From Trichococcus pasteurii (GTDB taxonomy: Bacteria; Bacillota; Bacilli; Lactobacillales; Aerococcaceae): DNA of 64,000 nt. The stretch covers positions 1 to 64,000 of the forward strand of contig NZ_FONM01000003.1 of assembly GCF_900112935.1 (NCBI RefSeq). The letters are read 5' to 3'. Position numbers and translations under genes: made by a program. This document shows, in pieces, positions 44,662 through 53,011 of this stretch; the first letter of the stretch is position 1, and every line of letters starts with the position of its first letter. The notes beneath the pieces were generated by a model. The model saw only the letters and a list, made by a program, of their open reading frames with translations. It made no database searches and was not told where the DNA came from.

Positions 44662-44769
44662 ATGAATGATTTAGAGGCAGCCTTCACGGCTGGAATGATG
44701 CTCGCGTTCTTTACGTGGGGAGTTTGTAAGATCGTACTAAAAAATCTTCGGGAGGAGTGGAACCAATGA
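44662..44769 (+). CDS. 35-aa single-pass membrane microprotein, element 2
   Basis: MNDLEAAFTAGMMLAFFTW...REEWNQ, homologous to the 35-aa product at 32187-32294 with about two thirds identity. One hydrophobic helix (about 9-25). Same ribosome-binding site type and ATGA overlap with the next gene. Function unknown. Confidence 0.75.
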   Translation: MNDLEAAFTAGMMLAFFTWGVCKIVLKNLREEWNQ

Positions 44770-44972
44770 ACGCGAACGAAAGCGAAAATGAACTAACCCG
44801 CGTTGAGGTTGTTTTGCATAATTTCAACAGGGCCGCCATCGACACGTTTCTTCAAGCTTACGGCTTTGAAACGGCTGACGATGATTGGGGACGGAAAATA
44901 AAAGTAGTGTTGCTGATAATCGATGAGGTTCAGCAAGGTGTTCGGAATGAAGAAAAATGTGCAAAAAAATAG
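44766..44972 (+). CDS. Small hypothetical protein, element 2
   Basis: A 68-aa protein (MNANESENELTRVEVVLHNFNRAAIDTFLQAYGFETADDDWGRKIKVVLLIIDEVQQ..., ending EEKCAKK). It begins in the ATGA overlap with the microprotein, the arrangement of element 1. Function unknown; a GTG at 44757 is an alternative start. Confidence 0.65.
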   Translation: MNANESENELTRVEVVLHNFNRAAIDTFLQAYGFETADDDWGRKIKVVLLIIDEVQQGVRNEEKCAKK

Positions 44973-45077
44973 CCTTGTACCCATGAGCAGCGAACTCAGT
45001 ACAAGGCAACGAGGATATTTTAAGCTTTAGACGGCTTCTTTTATCCCTAATATTACAATACAAGGGAGCTAATTGCA

Positions 45078-45326
45078 ATGACAAAAAATAATTTACATAC
45101 AGTTGAGGGCCATAAGGCTGCTGCTGATGCGGTCAATAGAGAATCATTCATCATACTTTTTGGAAGAGCGCCTCAGGGCACAGAGCTGCAGGACTGGATC
45201 AGCGGACTGCGAGAAACTGCAGAGGCTGACATCGAGAGATCGTTTCCTGATAGACTAGTACAAATCAGAGAAGGCCAGTGGCGGGTGGAACGCGACCTAT
45301 GTGCATGGCAGGAAGGGGGTATCTGA
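45078..45326 (+). CDS. Hypothetical protein, element 2
   Basis: An 82-aa protein (MTKNNLHTVEGHKAAADAVNRESFIILFGRAPQGTELQDWISGLRETAEADIER...). RBS AAGGGAG. Unrecognised. Ends 1 bp before the next start. Confidence 0.6.
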   Translation: MTKNNLHTVEGHKAAADAVNRESFIILFGRAPQGTELQDWISGLRETAEADIERSFPDRLVQIREGQWRVERDLCAWQEGGI

Positions 45327-45327
45327 C

Positions 45328-45579
45328 ATGAGAGACCACAAATCACGTCTGAACTTCATCCCTACATTATTGGAGCAGGTGTTAGATAACACGGATCGGA
45401 TAGGTTCCCTGGTAGCTGATGCCGAGAGTGCTGAATCAATCGACTTGTTGAAACGCGAGACCGAAAAGCTGAGTGCCCGAAACGAGAACCTGCTGCACCT
45501 CATAGCGAACCTATTGGAAGAAGAACAACACAAGCACCCGAGAGCGGCGCCTAAGGCAGAGGGAATGCTCATATATTAA
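45328..45579 (+). CDS. Coiled-coil hypothetical protein, element 2
   Basis: An 83-aa protein with a coiled-coil-like middle (LLKRETEKLSARNENLLHLIANLLEEEQ). I use ATG 45328 after AGGAAGGGGG. Function unknown; it is the last gene before the replication protein. Confidence 0.6.
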   Translation: MRDHKSRLNFIPTLLEQVLDNTDRIGSLVADAESAESIDLLKRETEKLSARNENLLHLIANLLEEEQHKHPRAAPKAEGMLIY

Positions 45580-45616
45580 CCATAAAGTAAAGAAAGTGAG
45601 AAAGGAGGGTTATTGT

Positions 45617-48085
45617 TTGAACAAAGCTGATGAACAACAAGCGGCTTCACCGCCGCGCTTGAAGCATGACAAAGAAATAAATTTAGCAATGGCCAGCCGC
45701 AAAACGGCGACCGAATGGAAGAACAGGACAATGATCTGGAGTGAGTTCCTGCAGCGGCTATCTGAGCCGACCAGGACACAAGAAACGGCTGCAGAGTATA
45801 AAAGTATGCCCAAGTCTGAAAAGGACGCAGCCAAAGATGTTGGGGGCTATGTAGGAGGCTTCTTGAAAGGCGGGCGCCGAAAGGCCGATGCAGTGCAGTC
45901 CCGCAGCTTGCTAACACTGGATGCCGACCATCTGACTATGGACCTCTGGGAAAGCGTTCCGCTTCTGTTTGAACATGCGGCAGCGATATACAGCACTCAT
46001 AGCCATACACCTGAGAAGCCCCGGGAACGGCTGATTATCCCACTATCCAGACCAGTAACACCGGACGAGTACGAACCGATAGCACGGAAAGTGGCTGAGA
46101 TTTTTGGACTTAATCTCTTCGATGATACAACGTACCAGGCAAGCCGCCTTATGTTTTGGCCAAGCTGCCCGAGAGACGGCGAGTATATATTCGAGTACCA
46201 GGACGAAAATTTTCTAGATCCCGATACCATCCTTGCTAAATACGAGGACTGGACAGACATATCTTCCTGGCCGACCAGCGAGCGAGAGAATGCAGTAAAA
46301 GTTCATGAACGAAAGAAGGCGGGAGATCCTGCAGCGAAGCCGGGCATCATTGGTGCATTCTGCCGGGTGTACGACATAGCGACCGCGATCGAGACGTTCC
46401 TGCAGGACGTGTACGAGCCTACTAAACGAGCAGATCGATATTCCTTCATTGGTGGCAGCACCAGCGGCGGATTGGTCTTGTATGATAACCAGTTTGCTTA
46501 TTCGAATCACGCAACGGATCCGACAGGCGGCAAGCTGACTAACGCGTTTGACCTGGTCCGTATCCACCGCTTCGGCGATCAAGACGAAGGGGCAAAGCTG
46601 GGAACGCCCAGCACGCGCTTACCTTCATTCCTGGCTATGAATGAGTTTGTTGCTGCAGATAAGAACGTTTCTTTTGAATTGAAAAGGCAGGCTCTTGCCA
46701 GTGCCGACGAAGATTTTGCCGCGTCTCTGCAGGATGATACTGGAGCCCGCTGGATAGCGGATCTGCGGACAACTAAAGCGGGCAAAGTGATGAACAATAT
46801 TTACAATCTTACGTTAATCCTGGCGAATGATCCCGAGTTCAAAGGCTTGCTAGGCTTTAATGAATTTACCGGAACTATAGAGAAGGTACGAAAGCCTTCC
46901 TGGGAAACGGTTTTCCTGAAGGATTTCTCCGATCGTGATGCCTCAGAAATCCGAACTCGTGTAGATACCAGGTATGATTGCACGTTCTCCAGTAAAAACC
47001 TGGATGATGCGGTTGTAACTGAGGCCCGAAGGCAGGCTTTCAATCCAGTAAAGGATTACATCGAGAAAGCCGAGTGGGACCATATACCACGTATAGGCAA
47101 GTTGCTGATGGATTATTTCGGGGTTCCGGACGAGCCGCCCTATACAGCTGAAATAATGGAATTGTTCTTCGCTGGAGCAGTAAGCCGAATCTACAAGCCG
47201 GGGTGCAAGTTTGATTTTGTACTAACGCTGATCGGGACGCAGGGGATAGGAAAGAGTACGTTTTTCCGGAAGCTGGCGCCGGATTTCTTCACGGACTCAC
47301 TCACAAGCTTGGACAGCAAGGACGATATTCAAATCATTTCGGATAACTGGCTGATCGAACTTGGAGAGCTGGCTGCTGCAAAGCGTACTGATATTACGAA
47401 ACAGAAAAACTTCTTATCCAGGACCGAGGACGTGTATCGCAAGCCTTACGAGAAAAACAATATCCGCATGAAACGCCACTGCGTATTTGTGGCCACCACG
47501 AACGAATACAGACCACTGAAAGATGAGACAGGCGGCAGGCGCTGGCTATATGCCATATCCGATAAAGACAACCGAACTAAGTCAGTATTCGACGGCAGCC
47601 TGGAGGCGGTTATCGCTCAACTTTGGGCCGAGGCGGTGCATTTGTATAAGACCCGCTACAAATACGGTAACTGGCTGGACTTAACAGAAGAGGCCCAAAA
47701 AATCGCCAGAGAGAAGCAAAACGAGGCAAAAGCCGACGATCCCATGCGCGACGACATAGCTTTGTATTTGGAAATTCAAATACCTGAGGATTTCTATGAG
47801 TGGGGTGCAGGTGAGAAAAGCGACTACATCCAAAGCAGACTCCGCGGAGAAGAGGGATTCTATAAAAAGGAGTACGAAGAACTCGCGCCTCGGGAGAAAG
47901 TCACTTCCCGAGAGATTATGCAGGAGCTATTCAACTTCCAAGTCGGAAGTACTGATATGAGATCAGTGAGTGTGTCGAAAAAAATCGGCATGATAATGAA
48001 TAACTCGATGCCAGGATGGAAAAGTTCGACTGTCAGGATACCAGGATTCGAGAAACCGATACAGGGCTTTAAGAGGGTAAATTGA
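45617..48085 (+). CDS. VapE-type primase/SF3-like replication protein of element 2
   Basis: An 822-aa protein. The N-terminal part (about 30-250) contains RSLLTLDADH and SHTPEKPRERLIIPLSRPV, in keeping with an archaeo-eukaryotic-type primase domain. The C-terminal half is virulence-associated protein E: WDHIPRIGKLLMDYFG, Walker A LTLIGTQGIGKST (about 540), WLIELGELAAAKRTDITKQKNFLSRTEDVYRKPYEK, and CVFVATTNEYRPLKDETGGRRW. Such proteins replicate satellites and plasmid-like phage elements together with an adjacent origin. TTG start at 45617 behind AAAGGAGGG. The iteron region follows immediately. Confidence 0.88.
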   Translation: MNKADEQQAASPPRLKHDKEINLAMASRKTATEWKNRTMIWSEFLQRLSEPTRTQETAAEYKSMPKSEKDAAKDVGGYVGGFLKGGRRKADAVQSRSLLTLDADHLTMDLWESVPLLFEHAAAIYSTHSHTPEKPRERLIIPLSRPVTPDEYEPIARKVAEIFGLNLFDDTTYQASRLMFWPSCPRDGEYIFEYQDENFLDPDTILAKYEDWTDISSWPTSERENAVKVHERKKAGDPAAKPGIIGAFCRVYDIATAIETFLQDVYEPTKRADRYSFIGGSTSGGLVLYDNQFAYSNHATDPTGGKLTNAFDLVRIHRFGDQDEGAKLGTPSTRLPSFLAMNEFVAADKNVSFELKRQALASADEDFAASLQDDTGARWIADLRTTKAGKVMNNIYNLTLILANDPEFKGLLGFNEFTGTIEKVRKPSWETVFLKDFSDRDASEIRTRVDTRYDCTFSSKNLDDAVVTEARRQAFNPVKDYIEKAEWDHIPRIGKLLMDYFGVPDEPPYTAEIMELFFAGAVSRIYKPGCKFDFVLTLIGTQGIGKSTFFRKLAPDFFTDSLTSLDSKDDIQIISDNWLIELGELAAAKRTDITKQKNFLSRTEDVYRKPYEKNNIRMKRHCVFVATTNEYRPLKDETGGRRWLYAISDKDNRTKSVFDGSLEAVIAQLWAEAVHLYKTRYKYGNWLDLTEEAQKIAREKQNEAKADDPMRDDIALYLEIQIPEDFYEWGAGEKSDYIQSRLRGEEGFYKKEYEELAPREKVTSREIMQELFNFQVGSTDMRSVSVSKKIGMIMNNSMPGWKSSTVRIPGFEKPIQGFKRVN

Positions 48086-48372
48086 TTTGTAATATGTAAT
48101 TTCGATGTAATATAGGACGTTCTGAAAGCACGTAATATGTAATAAGAGTGTAATACGTCCTATATTACAAAATCGAAGCCTTAAAAAGCCGATGCAACAA
48201 CGTTTAACAAGCTATGTAATATGTAATATGTAATTTATATATAAAAGTATATTTAGATGATTAAAGGGTAATTAGGCTGTATATAGTACCTGTCGTCTCC
48301 TTAAATCAGTATTTTAACTTTTTTGGAAAGTTATATATTACATCCAAAATCAGGAATTAGAGAGGTGAGAAT
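48086..48372. other. Candidate replication origin of element 2
   Basis: Noncoding AT-rich region after the replication gene. GTAATATGTAAT occurs at 48089, 48132, 48216 and 48223 (the last two overlapping). A perfect 15-bp inverted repeat, TGTAATATAGGACGT (48106-48120) with ACGTCCTATATTACA (48155-48169), lies among them and extends imperfectly outward. An AT-rich stretch follows to 48260. Layout fits an iteron origin recognised by the VapE-type protein. Confidence 0.65.
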
Positions 48373-48675
48373 GTGAAACGAAAAAGACGGATTGAGGTTC
48401 TGGCAGAAGATCTGGGAGAAGCGTACAGCATTCAAATTATCGATGGGGTTGATTGTGTTTATCGTAAGTTAAATAAGTTCTGTGATGTCGAAATCTCAGG
48501 TGCCTTATCTAGAAAAAAGGTACCTGAAATGATGGTTTGCGTGTGGGATATCAGCCGAGGAGAGACGTATCGTTCCCGCAGCTTAGAGTACTTTTGGTTT
48601 GCTGGTATAGACGTTCTGAAGAAAGAATTACCCGGAATCATCGAGAAATATAAAGATTACAAGCCTGAAAATTAG
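48373..48675 (+). CDS. Hypothetical protein, element 2
   Basis: A 100-aa basic protein (MKRKRRIEVLAEDLGEAYSIQIIDGVDCVYRKLNKFCDVEISGAL...), predicted beta-rich N-terminus and helical C-terminus. GTG start after GAGAGGTGAG. Not recognised. Confidence 0.6.
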   Translation: MKRKRRIEVLAEDLGEAYSIQIIDGVDCVYRKLNKFCDVEISGALSRKKVPEMMVCVWDISRGETYRSRSLEYFWFAGIDVLKKELPGIIEKYKDYKPEN

Positions 48676-48690
48676 AGAGGGGAAACCGTG

Positions 48691-48942
48691 ATGAAAAAGA
48701 TGGAAGAATATGAAATATTAGACTGGGTATGCGTGGTAGACGAATCGATGTATGACAAAGTGGCCTGGTTCCGTCTGAATGGGGTAGATACGAAACTGAA
48801 AGAGATCCGCTTGTATCATGATCGGGTGCAGCTCCACTACCTGCCACCGAAGGATACTAAAGGATATCATTTCACGTATCCTATGCACAAAATCATTAAG
48901 TACAAGATCATGAATGTAGATACAGCTGAATTCTTTGAATAG
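48691..48942 (+). CDS. Hypothetical protein, element 2
   Basis: An 83-aa protein (MKKMEEYEILDWVCVVDESMYDKVAWFRLNGVDTKLKEIRLYHDRVQLHYLP...). Beta-rich, no known domain. RBS GAGAGGGG. 15 bp after the previous gene, likely one transcript. Confidence 0.6.
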   Translation: MKKMEEYEILDWVCVVDESMYDKVAWFRLNGVDTKLKEIRLYHDRVQLHYLPPKDTKGYHFTYPMHKIIKYKIMNVDTAEFFE

Positions 48943-48981
48943 TAGCGACCGATGCCGCTAAGAAGGGTGGTGGTGTTTTGA

Positions 48982-49521
48982 GTGTTAAATGTGGACATGA
49001 TCGAATATTATTTCTCTCTTCAATATAAACTGCCAAACGCGCGGTTGCGGGTATTGCAATACCGGGAAGAGTTTTACCGGAATCAAACGCTGCATAGTTA
49101 TTTCACATACTCGGAAGGTCGCTGGATGGTAAGAGGCTTCCGGCAGGATGTTCAGGTAGTTAATCTGTTGGATACACTGTTAGCCCTGGAGCGGTATATC
49201 GAGATACTGGAGTTTAAGCTGAAGCATTTCCGGCTTTTTCTCCAGGAGCTGCCACGGGAAGATAGGGTAATGCTGAATAAGAAATACTTCCATAAACGCG
49301 AACTACCGGACACTGAGAACCTAAGGAATGTAGAGAAGCTATGCTTCAGCGAAGTACAAGAAATCGAAGAGGCCGCTTGCTTCCGGTTTAAGTTTTACGA
49401 GATGCCTGACTTCCTGATAGAGGCAGCGGAAATTCTTGATTTGGAAGATGAAAACTTCACGGAATCCTTCAGCGTGAACTTCGCCGCCATGCTGGAACTG
49501 CTAGGAGTTGGTTCCGAATAG
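48982..49521 (+). CDS. Phage-type regulator with sigma-region-4-like segment, element 2 (first of pair)
   Basis: A 179-aa protein homologous to 34975-35481 in element 1: MLNVDMIEYYFSLQYKL, LEFKLKHFRLFLQELPREDRVMLNKKYF, and CFSEVQEIEEAACFRFKFYE align. The C-terminus FSVNFAAMLELL matches FTAHFEDMLKLL. Probably a transcription regulator of the ArpU/late-regulator kind. GTG start. Confidence 0.7.
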   Translation: MLNVDMIEYYFSLQYKLPNARLRVLQYREEFYRNQTLHSYFTYSEGRWMVRGFRQDVQVVNLLDTLLALERYIEILEFKLKHFRLFLQELPREDRVMLNKKYFHKRELPDTENLRNVEKLCFSEVQEIEEAACFRFKFYEMPDFLIEAAEILDLEDENFTESFSVNFAAMLELLGVGSE

Positions 49522-49532
49522 AACCCTGGCAA

Positions 49533-49904
49533 TTGGTCCTAAAAAAGTGGCCAAAATACCAAGCAAGACTAAGCAGCCTGAGCGAGTTGAACACACGGCG
49601 AGTGAAGAACCTATACCAGGCATTAAGCGCCATGAGTGAAGAAAACCGCCTGATTTTGGCGGAGAAATACTACACCCGAAATCAGATAAGCATCAGTGAT
49701 CTGCGAATGGCTCAGATCAAAAAGATGAAGCTGAAGGATTATCAGAAAATTCTGAGAGCGGCCCAGGCGGAATTTTGTACGCATTATAACCCGCTGGATA
49801 AGCTGCTTATTGAAGAGTATGAGAACAAGCGCAGGCAGGAACAGGAAAGAAGAATTAAAGCATTTGAGAAATGGCAGCAGAACTGGAAAAACAGCAGTTA
49901 CTGA
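49533..49904 (+). CDS. Sigma-region-4-like regulator, element 2 (second of pair)
   Basis: A 123-aa basic protein with ALSAMSEENRLILAEKYYTRNQISISDLRMAQIKKMKLKDYQKILRAAQAEF, aligned with the 117-aa protein of element 1. The C-terminus is a charged helix. The start is uncertain: TTG 49533 gives MVLKKWPKYQ, and the frame is open further upstream. Confidence 0.65.
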   Translation: MVLKKWPKYQARLSSLSELNTRRVKNLYQALSAMSEENRLILAEKYYTRNQISISDLRMAQIKKMKLKDYQKILRAAQAEFCTHYNPLDKLLIEEYENKRRQEQERRIKAFEKWQQNWKNSSY

Positions 49905-49977
49905 GGGTAGCGTACTAAATGAAGTCTGAAGTGAACAGGGTAAACCAAAAAACGATGAGACGGGAAGGTGGGTATAA

Positions 49978-50208
49978 ATGGACTACAGGACAAGGAAGAA
50001 GCTGGAGAGGCTAGAAGAAATCGCTGAGAGAGTGAAAGAGAATGCGTACATCGTTGATCTGATGGATGGGGGATATTCCGTGTTAAACGTGGTGAAGCAT
50101 AAGTATCTGGGCGAGATGAGCCCGAAAGCTTTCGAAGCCTGGATGGTTACGATAAAGCAGAAAGAGCCGAACAGCGTCATCATTATAGACGATATCCCAT
50201 GGGACTAG
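49978..50208 (+). CDS. Hypothetical protein, element 2
   Basis: A 76-aa protein (MDYRTRKKLERLEEIAERVKENAYIVDLMDGGYSVLNVVKHKYLGEMSPKAFEAW...). Helical N-terminus, then a beta hairpin. RBS GGAAGGTGG. Not recognised. Confidence 0.6.
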   Translation: MDYRTRKKLERLEEIAERVKENAYIVDLMDGGYSVLNVVKHKYLGEMSPKAFEAWMVTIKQKEPNSVIIIDDIPWD

Positions 50209-50236
50209 GGCGGTCGAAGCAGAAAGGAGAGGAGAT

Positions 50237-50455
50237 ATGAACGAAGATGAGAGCAATCAAAAGTTACTGAATCTGATTTGTAGCAATTTTACCGGGTTGA
50301 CCATGACTGAGGCCATGATCGGGACTGGGCTTGATTATCAGTCAGTGAAGGATGCCGTAGAAGGTTTGTGTGCAGCCGGCCATCCAATCGGAGTTGTAAA
50401 AGTGGGTCGATCGATATGCAGGCTTTACCCTTTGGAAGATGCAGGATCTTCCTGA
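50237..50455 (+). CDS. Small winged-helix-like protein, element 2
   Basis: A 72-aa protein (NQKLLNLICSNFTGLTMTEAMIGTGLDYQSVKDAVEGLCAAGHPIGVVKVGRSICRLYP) with the look of a winged helix: a helix-turn-helix followed by a GHPIGVVKVGR wing. Possibly DNA-binding; based only on pattern. RBS AGAAAGGAGAGG. Confidence 0.55.
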   Translation: MNEDESNQKLLNLICSNFTGLTMTEAMIGTGLDYQSVKDAVEGLCAAGHPIGVVKVGRSICRLYPLEDAGSS

Positions 50456-50499
50456 ATCGATACGAAAATGCACAAATTTGAACGTTTGGAGGTGATTTT

Positions 50500-50865
50500 T
50501 TGACAAAAACTAATGCTAAGCATGAAAAATTTATCCTGGCGTTAATGAGTACCAGCACGATAGAGGACGCAGCGAAAATGGCGAAAATTGCAAGAGGTAC
50601 CGCGTTTCAATATTTACGTGATCCCGAATTCAATGAAGCTTACCTGACCTTCAGAAGAGAAACCATGCAGCAAGTGACAGCTAACCTGCAGCGGGTCTCG
50701 CACAAAGCCCTAGCGACTTTGGAAGAGGTAATAGAAGATCAAGCGGCTCCGACTTCATCGCGCGTACAAGCTGCAAGAGCAGTGCTGGATAACGCCTATA
50801 AAGGTCTTGAATTAGACGACCTGATACAACGTCTGGCCAAAATAGAGGAAAGGTTAGGTTCATGA
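50500..50865 (+). CDS. HTH protein of the phBC6A51/small-terminase-like kind, element 2
   Basis: A 121-aa protein: KHEKFILALMSTSTIEDAAKMAKIARGTAFQYLRDPEFNEAYLTFRRETMQQVTANLQRVSHKALATLEEVI is the phBC6A51-like pattern seen in phages and satellites at the small-terminase position. It may be the packaging specificity factor of element 2, which lacks a canonical TerS. TTG start after TTTGGAGGTG. Overlaps the next gene by 4 bp. Confidence 0.7.
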   Translation: MTKTNAKHEKFILALMSTSTIEDAAKMAKIARGTAFQYLRDPEFNEAYLTFRRETMQQVTANLQRVSHKALATLEEVIEDQAAPTSSRVQAARAVLDNAYKGLELDDLIQRLAKIEERLGS

Positions 50866-51137
50866 TGAGAAAAGCGAGTGCAGACTCAATAAAACGGATC
50901 GCGCAGTTAGAAAAGCAGATCGGTAATAAAGGTGATACGGCAGAACTATTTCAGAAAGCTTTGTCCGAAGTTCTGCAGGAGGCGACAGATGAAGAATTAA
51001 GAACCGCCGCAGGATCCGGGAAGTTTGGGAAAGATCCTGCTCCTGACGAGCTGTTTGCCATGCACGAACTGTTTCGAAGTAGGGCAGAACGAAAAGTAAA
51101 CCAATACAGAGACGAAAAGGGGAAAAATCATGATTAA
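50862..51137 (+). CDS. Hypothetical protein, element 2 late unit
   Basis: A 91-aa helical protein (MMRKASADSIKRIAQLEKQIGNKGDTAELFQKALSEVLQEATDEELRTAAG...). Linked by 4-bp and 8-bp overlaps to its neighbours, so translated as a unit with the packaging-type HTH protein and the 299-aa protein. Not recognised. Confidence 0.65.
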   Translation: MMRKASADSIKRIAQLEKQIGNKGDTAELFQKALSEVLQEATDEELRTAAGSGKFGKDPAPDELFAMHELFRSRAERKVNQYRDEKGKNHD

Positions 51138-52029
51138 CCACGAAGAAGAAAAATTTCAAGCTGCATACAAAGAGAGCGTAATGGATTCCACGCAAGAGGT
51201 GCCACTTACCGAAGAAGAAGCTTACGCTAAAGAAAAGATTCTGGAGCATTACGATGACAAAGAAGAAGGTACGTTAGTATTCACGCAGGCAATGGCCGAA
51301 GCTGCAGCAGATGCCATCCTAAAGGCTGAATCTTATATATACAATACCAGAATTGAAAAGCATGAAAAAGTGGTCAACACTTTAGGCGAACAGGCCCAGG
51401 CACTATCCAATGAATTCAGCACAAAGAAAGAAGCCATCCTAAACCGTAATGAATATACGGACGTAGCGAAGGCTGAACGGCTGAACGATCTGTATGACGA
51501 GTACGAGAAGAAAATGAAAGCCATCATGGGTGAGCAATACACGGCAACGATGCAGCATCAGAAAGACCGCCGCGAAAAGGCGCAGCAAGCACTCGATGGC
51601 ATCGTGAAAAAAGCGAGCATCAACGATTTTGACGCGAAGGATATGACTTATATTACTTACATGTTGGATCATGGGAGCAATGACGAAATTCTAAGCATCC
51701 TGAAGGAGTATAAGTTCCACCCGCATCTGCTGAAAATGGTAAATGCCCGGGACAGGAAGAAACCGCTGCAGTATGACGCGAAAGGCCGCCCGATGGATAA
51801 CCGTTTGAGCATTAAGCACCCACTGCAGATGATTGCGGAGGAACAGCCTTATAGACCGAACACGAATACAATCAGCGTAGCCCTTGGCGACAGCCGACTA
51901 CAACGGACTTTGACAGATATGATCCCTACTGCAGGTATTCCGAAAAAAGATGCCTGGTCTTTCCAGAATTTAGAAGGGGCGCAGCGTGACAAAAATTTGC
52001 GATTGGATCCGTGGGGGATGCCGTACTGA
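51130..52029 (+). CDS. Helical late protein, element 2 (possible scaffold/structural modifier)
   Basis: A 299-aa protein: long helical and coiled-coil N-terminal two thirds (about 30-165), then NDFDAKDMTYITYMLDHGSNDEILSILKEYKFHPHLLKMVNARDRKK, and a C-terminal tail ending LRLDPWGMPY. The EYKFHPHLLKMV part recalls KYKNNYTMLKAI in the 193-aa protein of element 1. A particle-assembly role is possible from its position after the packaging gene but is not shown. Confidence 0.6.
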   Translation: MINHEEEKFQAAYKESVMDSTQEVPLTEEEAYAKEKILEHYDDKEEGTLVFTQAMAEAAADAILKAESYIYNTRIEKHEKVVNTLGEQAQALSNEFSTKKEAILNRNEYTDVAKAERLNDLYDEYEKKMKAIMGEQYTATMQHQKDRREKAQQALDGIVKKASINDFDAKDMTYITYMLDHGSNDEILSILKEYKFHPHLLKMVNARDRKKPLQYDAKGRPMDNRLSIKHPLQMIAEEQPYRPNTNTISVALGDSRLQRTLTDMIPTAGIPKKDAWSFQNLEGAQRDKNLRLDPWGMPY

Positions 52030-52054
52030 ATCCGAGCCGAAAGGATGCGAATGA

Positions 52055-52288
52055 ATGAGGATGAGTGAAAGAATCCGGAACCTGGAACAGAAAACGCATG
52101 TAGACGCACTGCCGGCCCTGATTATCGAGGTCTTGGAAGATGGAATGGTAGAAATCTATGGGGACAATGAAGGCGAGAAAGTCCGCATGACGGAAGCGGA
52201 ATACACTTCCTGGGCGAAACGTTATCAGAAGAAACGGGATCAGATGAATATTACCATCGAAATGGGTGAATGGGATTTAGAGGAATAA
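52055..52288 (+). CDS. Hypothetical protein, element 2
   Basis: A 77-aa acidic protein (MRMSERIRNLEQKTHVDALPALIIEVLEDGMVEIYGDNEGEKVRMTEAEYTSWAKRYQ...). RBS AAGGA. ATG 52061 is an alternative start. Unrecognised; the beta-strand-rich middle reads like a small sensor or capping fold, but this is weak. Confidence 0.55.
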   Translation: MRMSERIRNLEQKTHVDALPALIIEVLEDGMVEIYGDNEGEKVRMTEAEYTSWAKRYQKKRDQMNITIEMGEWDLEE

Positions 52289-52413
52289 TTGTCCGTTAGT
52301 TCGGAGGGTGGGTGGCAGGGAATACTGAGGCATAGTTTTTTGATTTACGGTTTTCCTCCTTTTCGGGCCGTCGTCCAAGGCAGCGGCGGTCTGATAATTT
52401 TAAAATGCATATT

Positions 52414-52449
52414 CAGGCTATCGGATAATCCGGTAGCCTTCTTTTTGAT
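52414..52449 (+). terminator. Terminator after the late unit of element 2
   Basis: AGGCTATCGGA / TCCGGTAGCCT stem then TTCTTTTTG. The 210 bp between 52288 and 52501 otherwise hold no convincing gene. Confidence 0.75.
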
Positions 52450-52500
52450 TTATAATAGGCTCCAGAACAGCTACAAATTAAATAGCGGAGATGTGATCCT

Positions 52501-52830
52501 ATGGCCCAAAAATTACAGTTAACTGTGGAGATACCTGATGAATATGTGCTGATAACGAAAGTCGAATATGAAAAGCTAAAAAAGAATGCAGATCGGGGGA
52601 ACAGCTGGGAAACGATAGCCTGGTTCAAGCAGCAGGTAGGGATCAAGCATCCGGACACGCTGAAAACGAGGATTCTTTATCCGTACCGGAGCGAACTCGA
52701 GAAGTTTGTGAAGTACCCGGAAAAGAAGGGAAGTCCCTGGAGATTTCACAAGGGCGCTACCCTGGACTGGCTCGAAAACAATTTCGAAAGGCTCATCCGA
52801 GGAAACAACACGCTCCAGGGTACAAAATAA
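52501..52830 (+). CDS. DUF771 family phage protein
   Basis: A 109-aa protein matching DUF771: LQLTVEIPDEYVLITKVEYEKLKKNADRG, WETIAWFKQQVGIKHPDTLKTRILYPYRSELEKF and GSPWRFHKGATLDWLENNFERLI. DUF771 proteins are found beside regulators in Firmicute prophages and satellites; many look like excisionase-type HTH proteins. RBS AGCGGAGATGTG. Confidence 0.8.
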   Translation: MAQKLQLTVEIPDEYVLITKVEYEKLKKNADRGNSWETIAWFKQQVGIKHPDTLKTRILYPYRSELEKFVKYPEKKGSPWRFHKGATLDWLENNFERLIRGNNTLQGTK

Positions 52831-53011
52831 GGACGTTTGGGAGCGGGTCAATCTTTAAGACCGGGTAACAGATCAACAAATTTTTTCGTATTTATAACAG
52901 AGAAAGAGGTGCCTTTATCGGATGTTTTTTTAATTTAACGGGAAGGAAGACTTGAAAACGAGCCTCCGAGATAGCCGATTCATTAAGGGGGCTTATTAAA
53001 TGAATGCCCTG

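Noticed and set aside
48291-48300. TCGTCTCC in the origin region of element 2 as a fourth att core
   Set aside because: Only 8 of 14 core bases match and no tRNA-like or arm context is present; probably chance.
52289-52522. Plus-strand frame of 77 codons in element 2
   Set aside because: Contains a clear terminator hairpin, has poor coding character and no ribosome-binding site.
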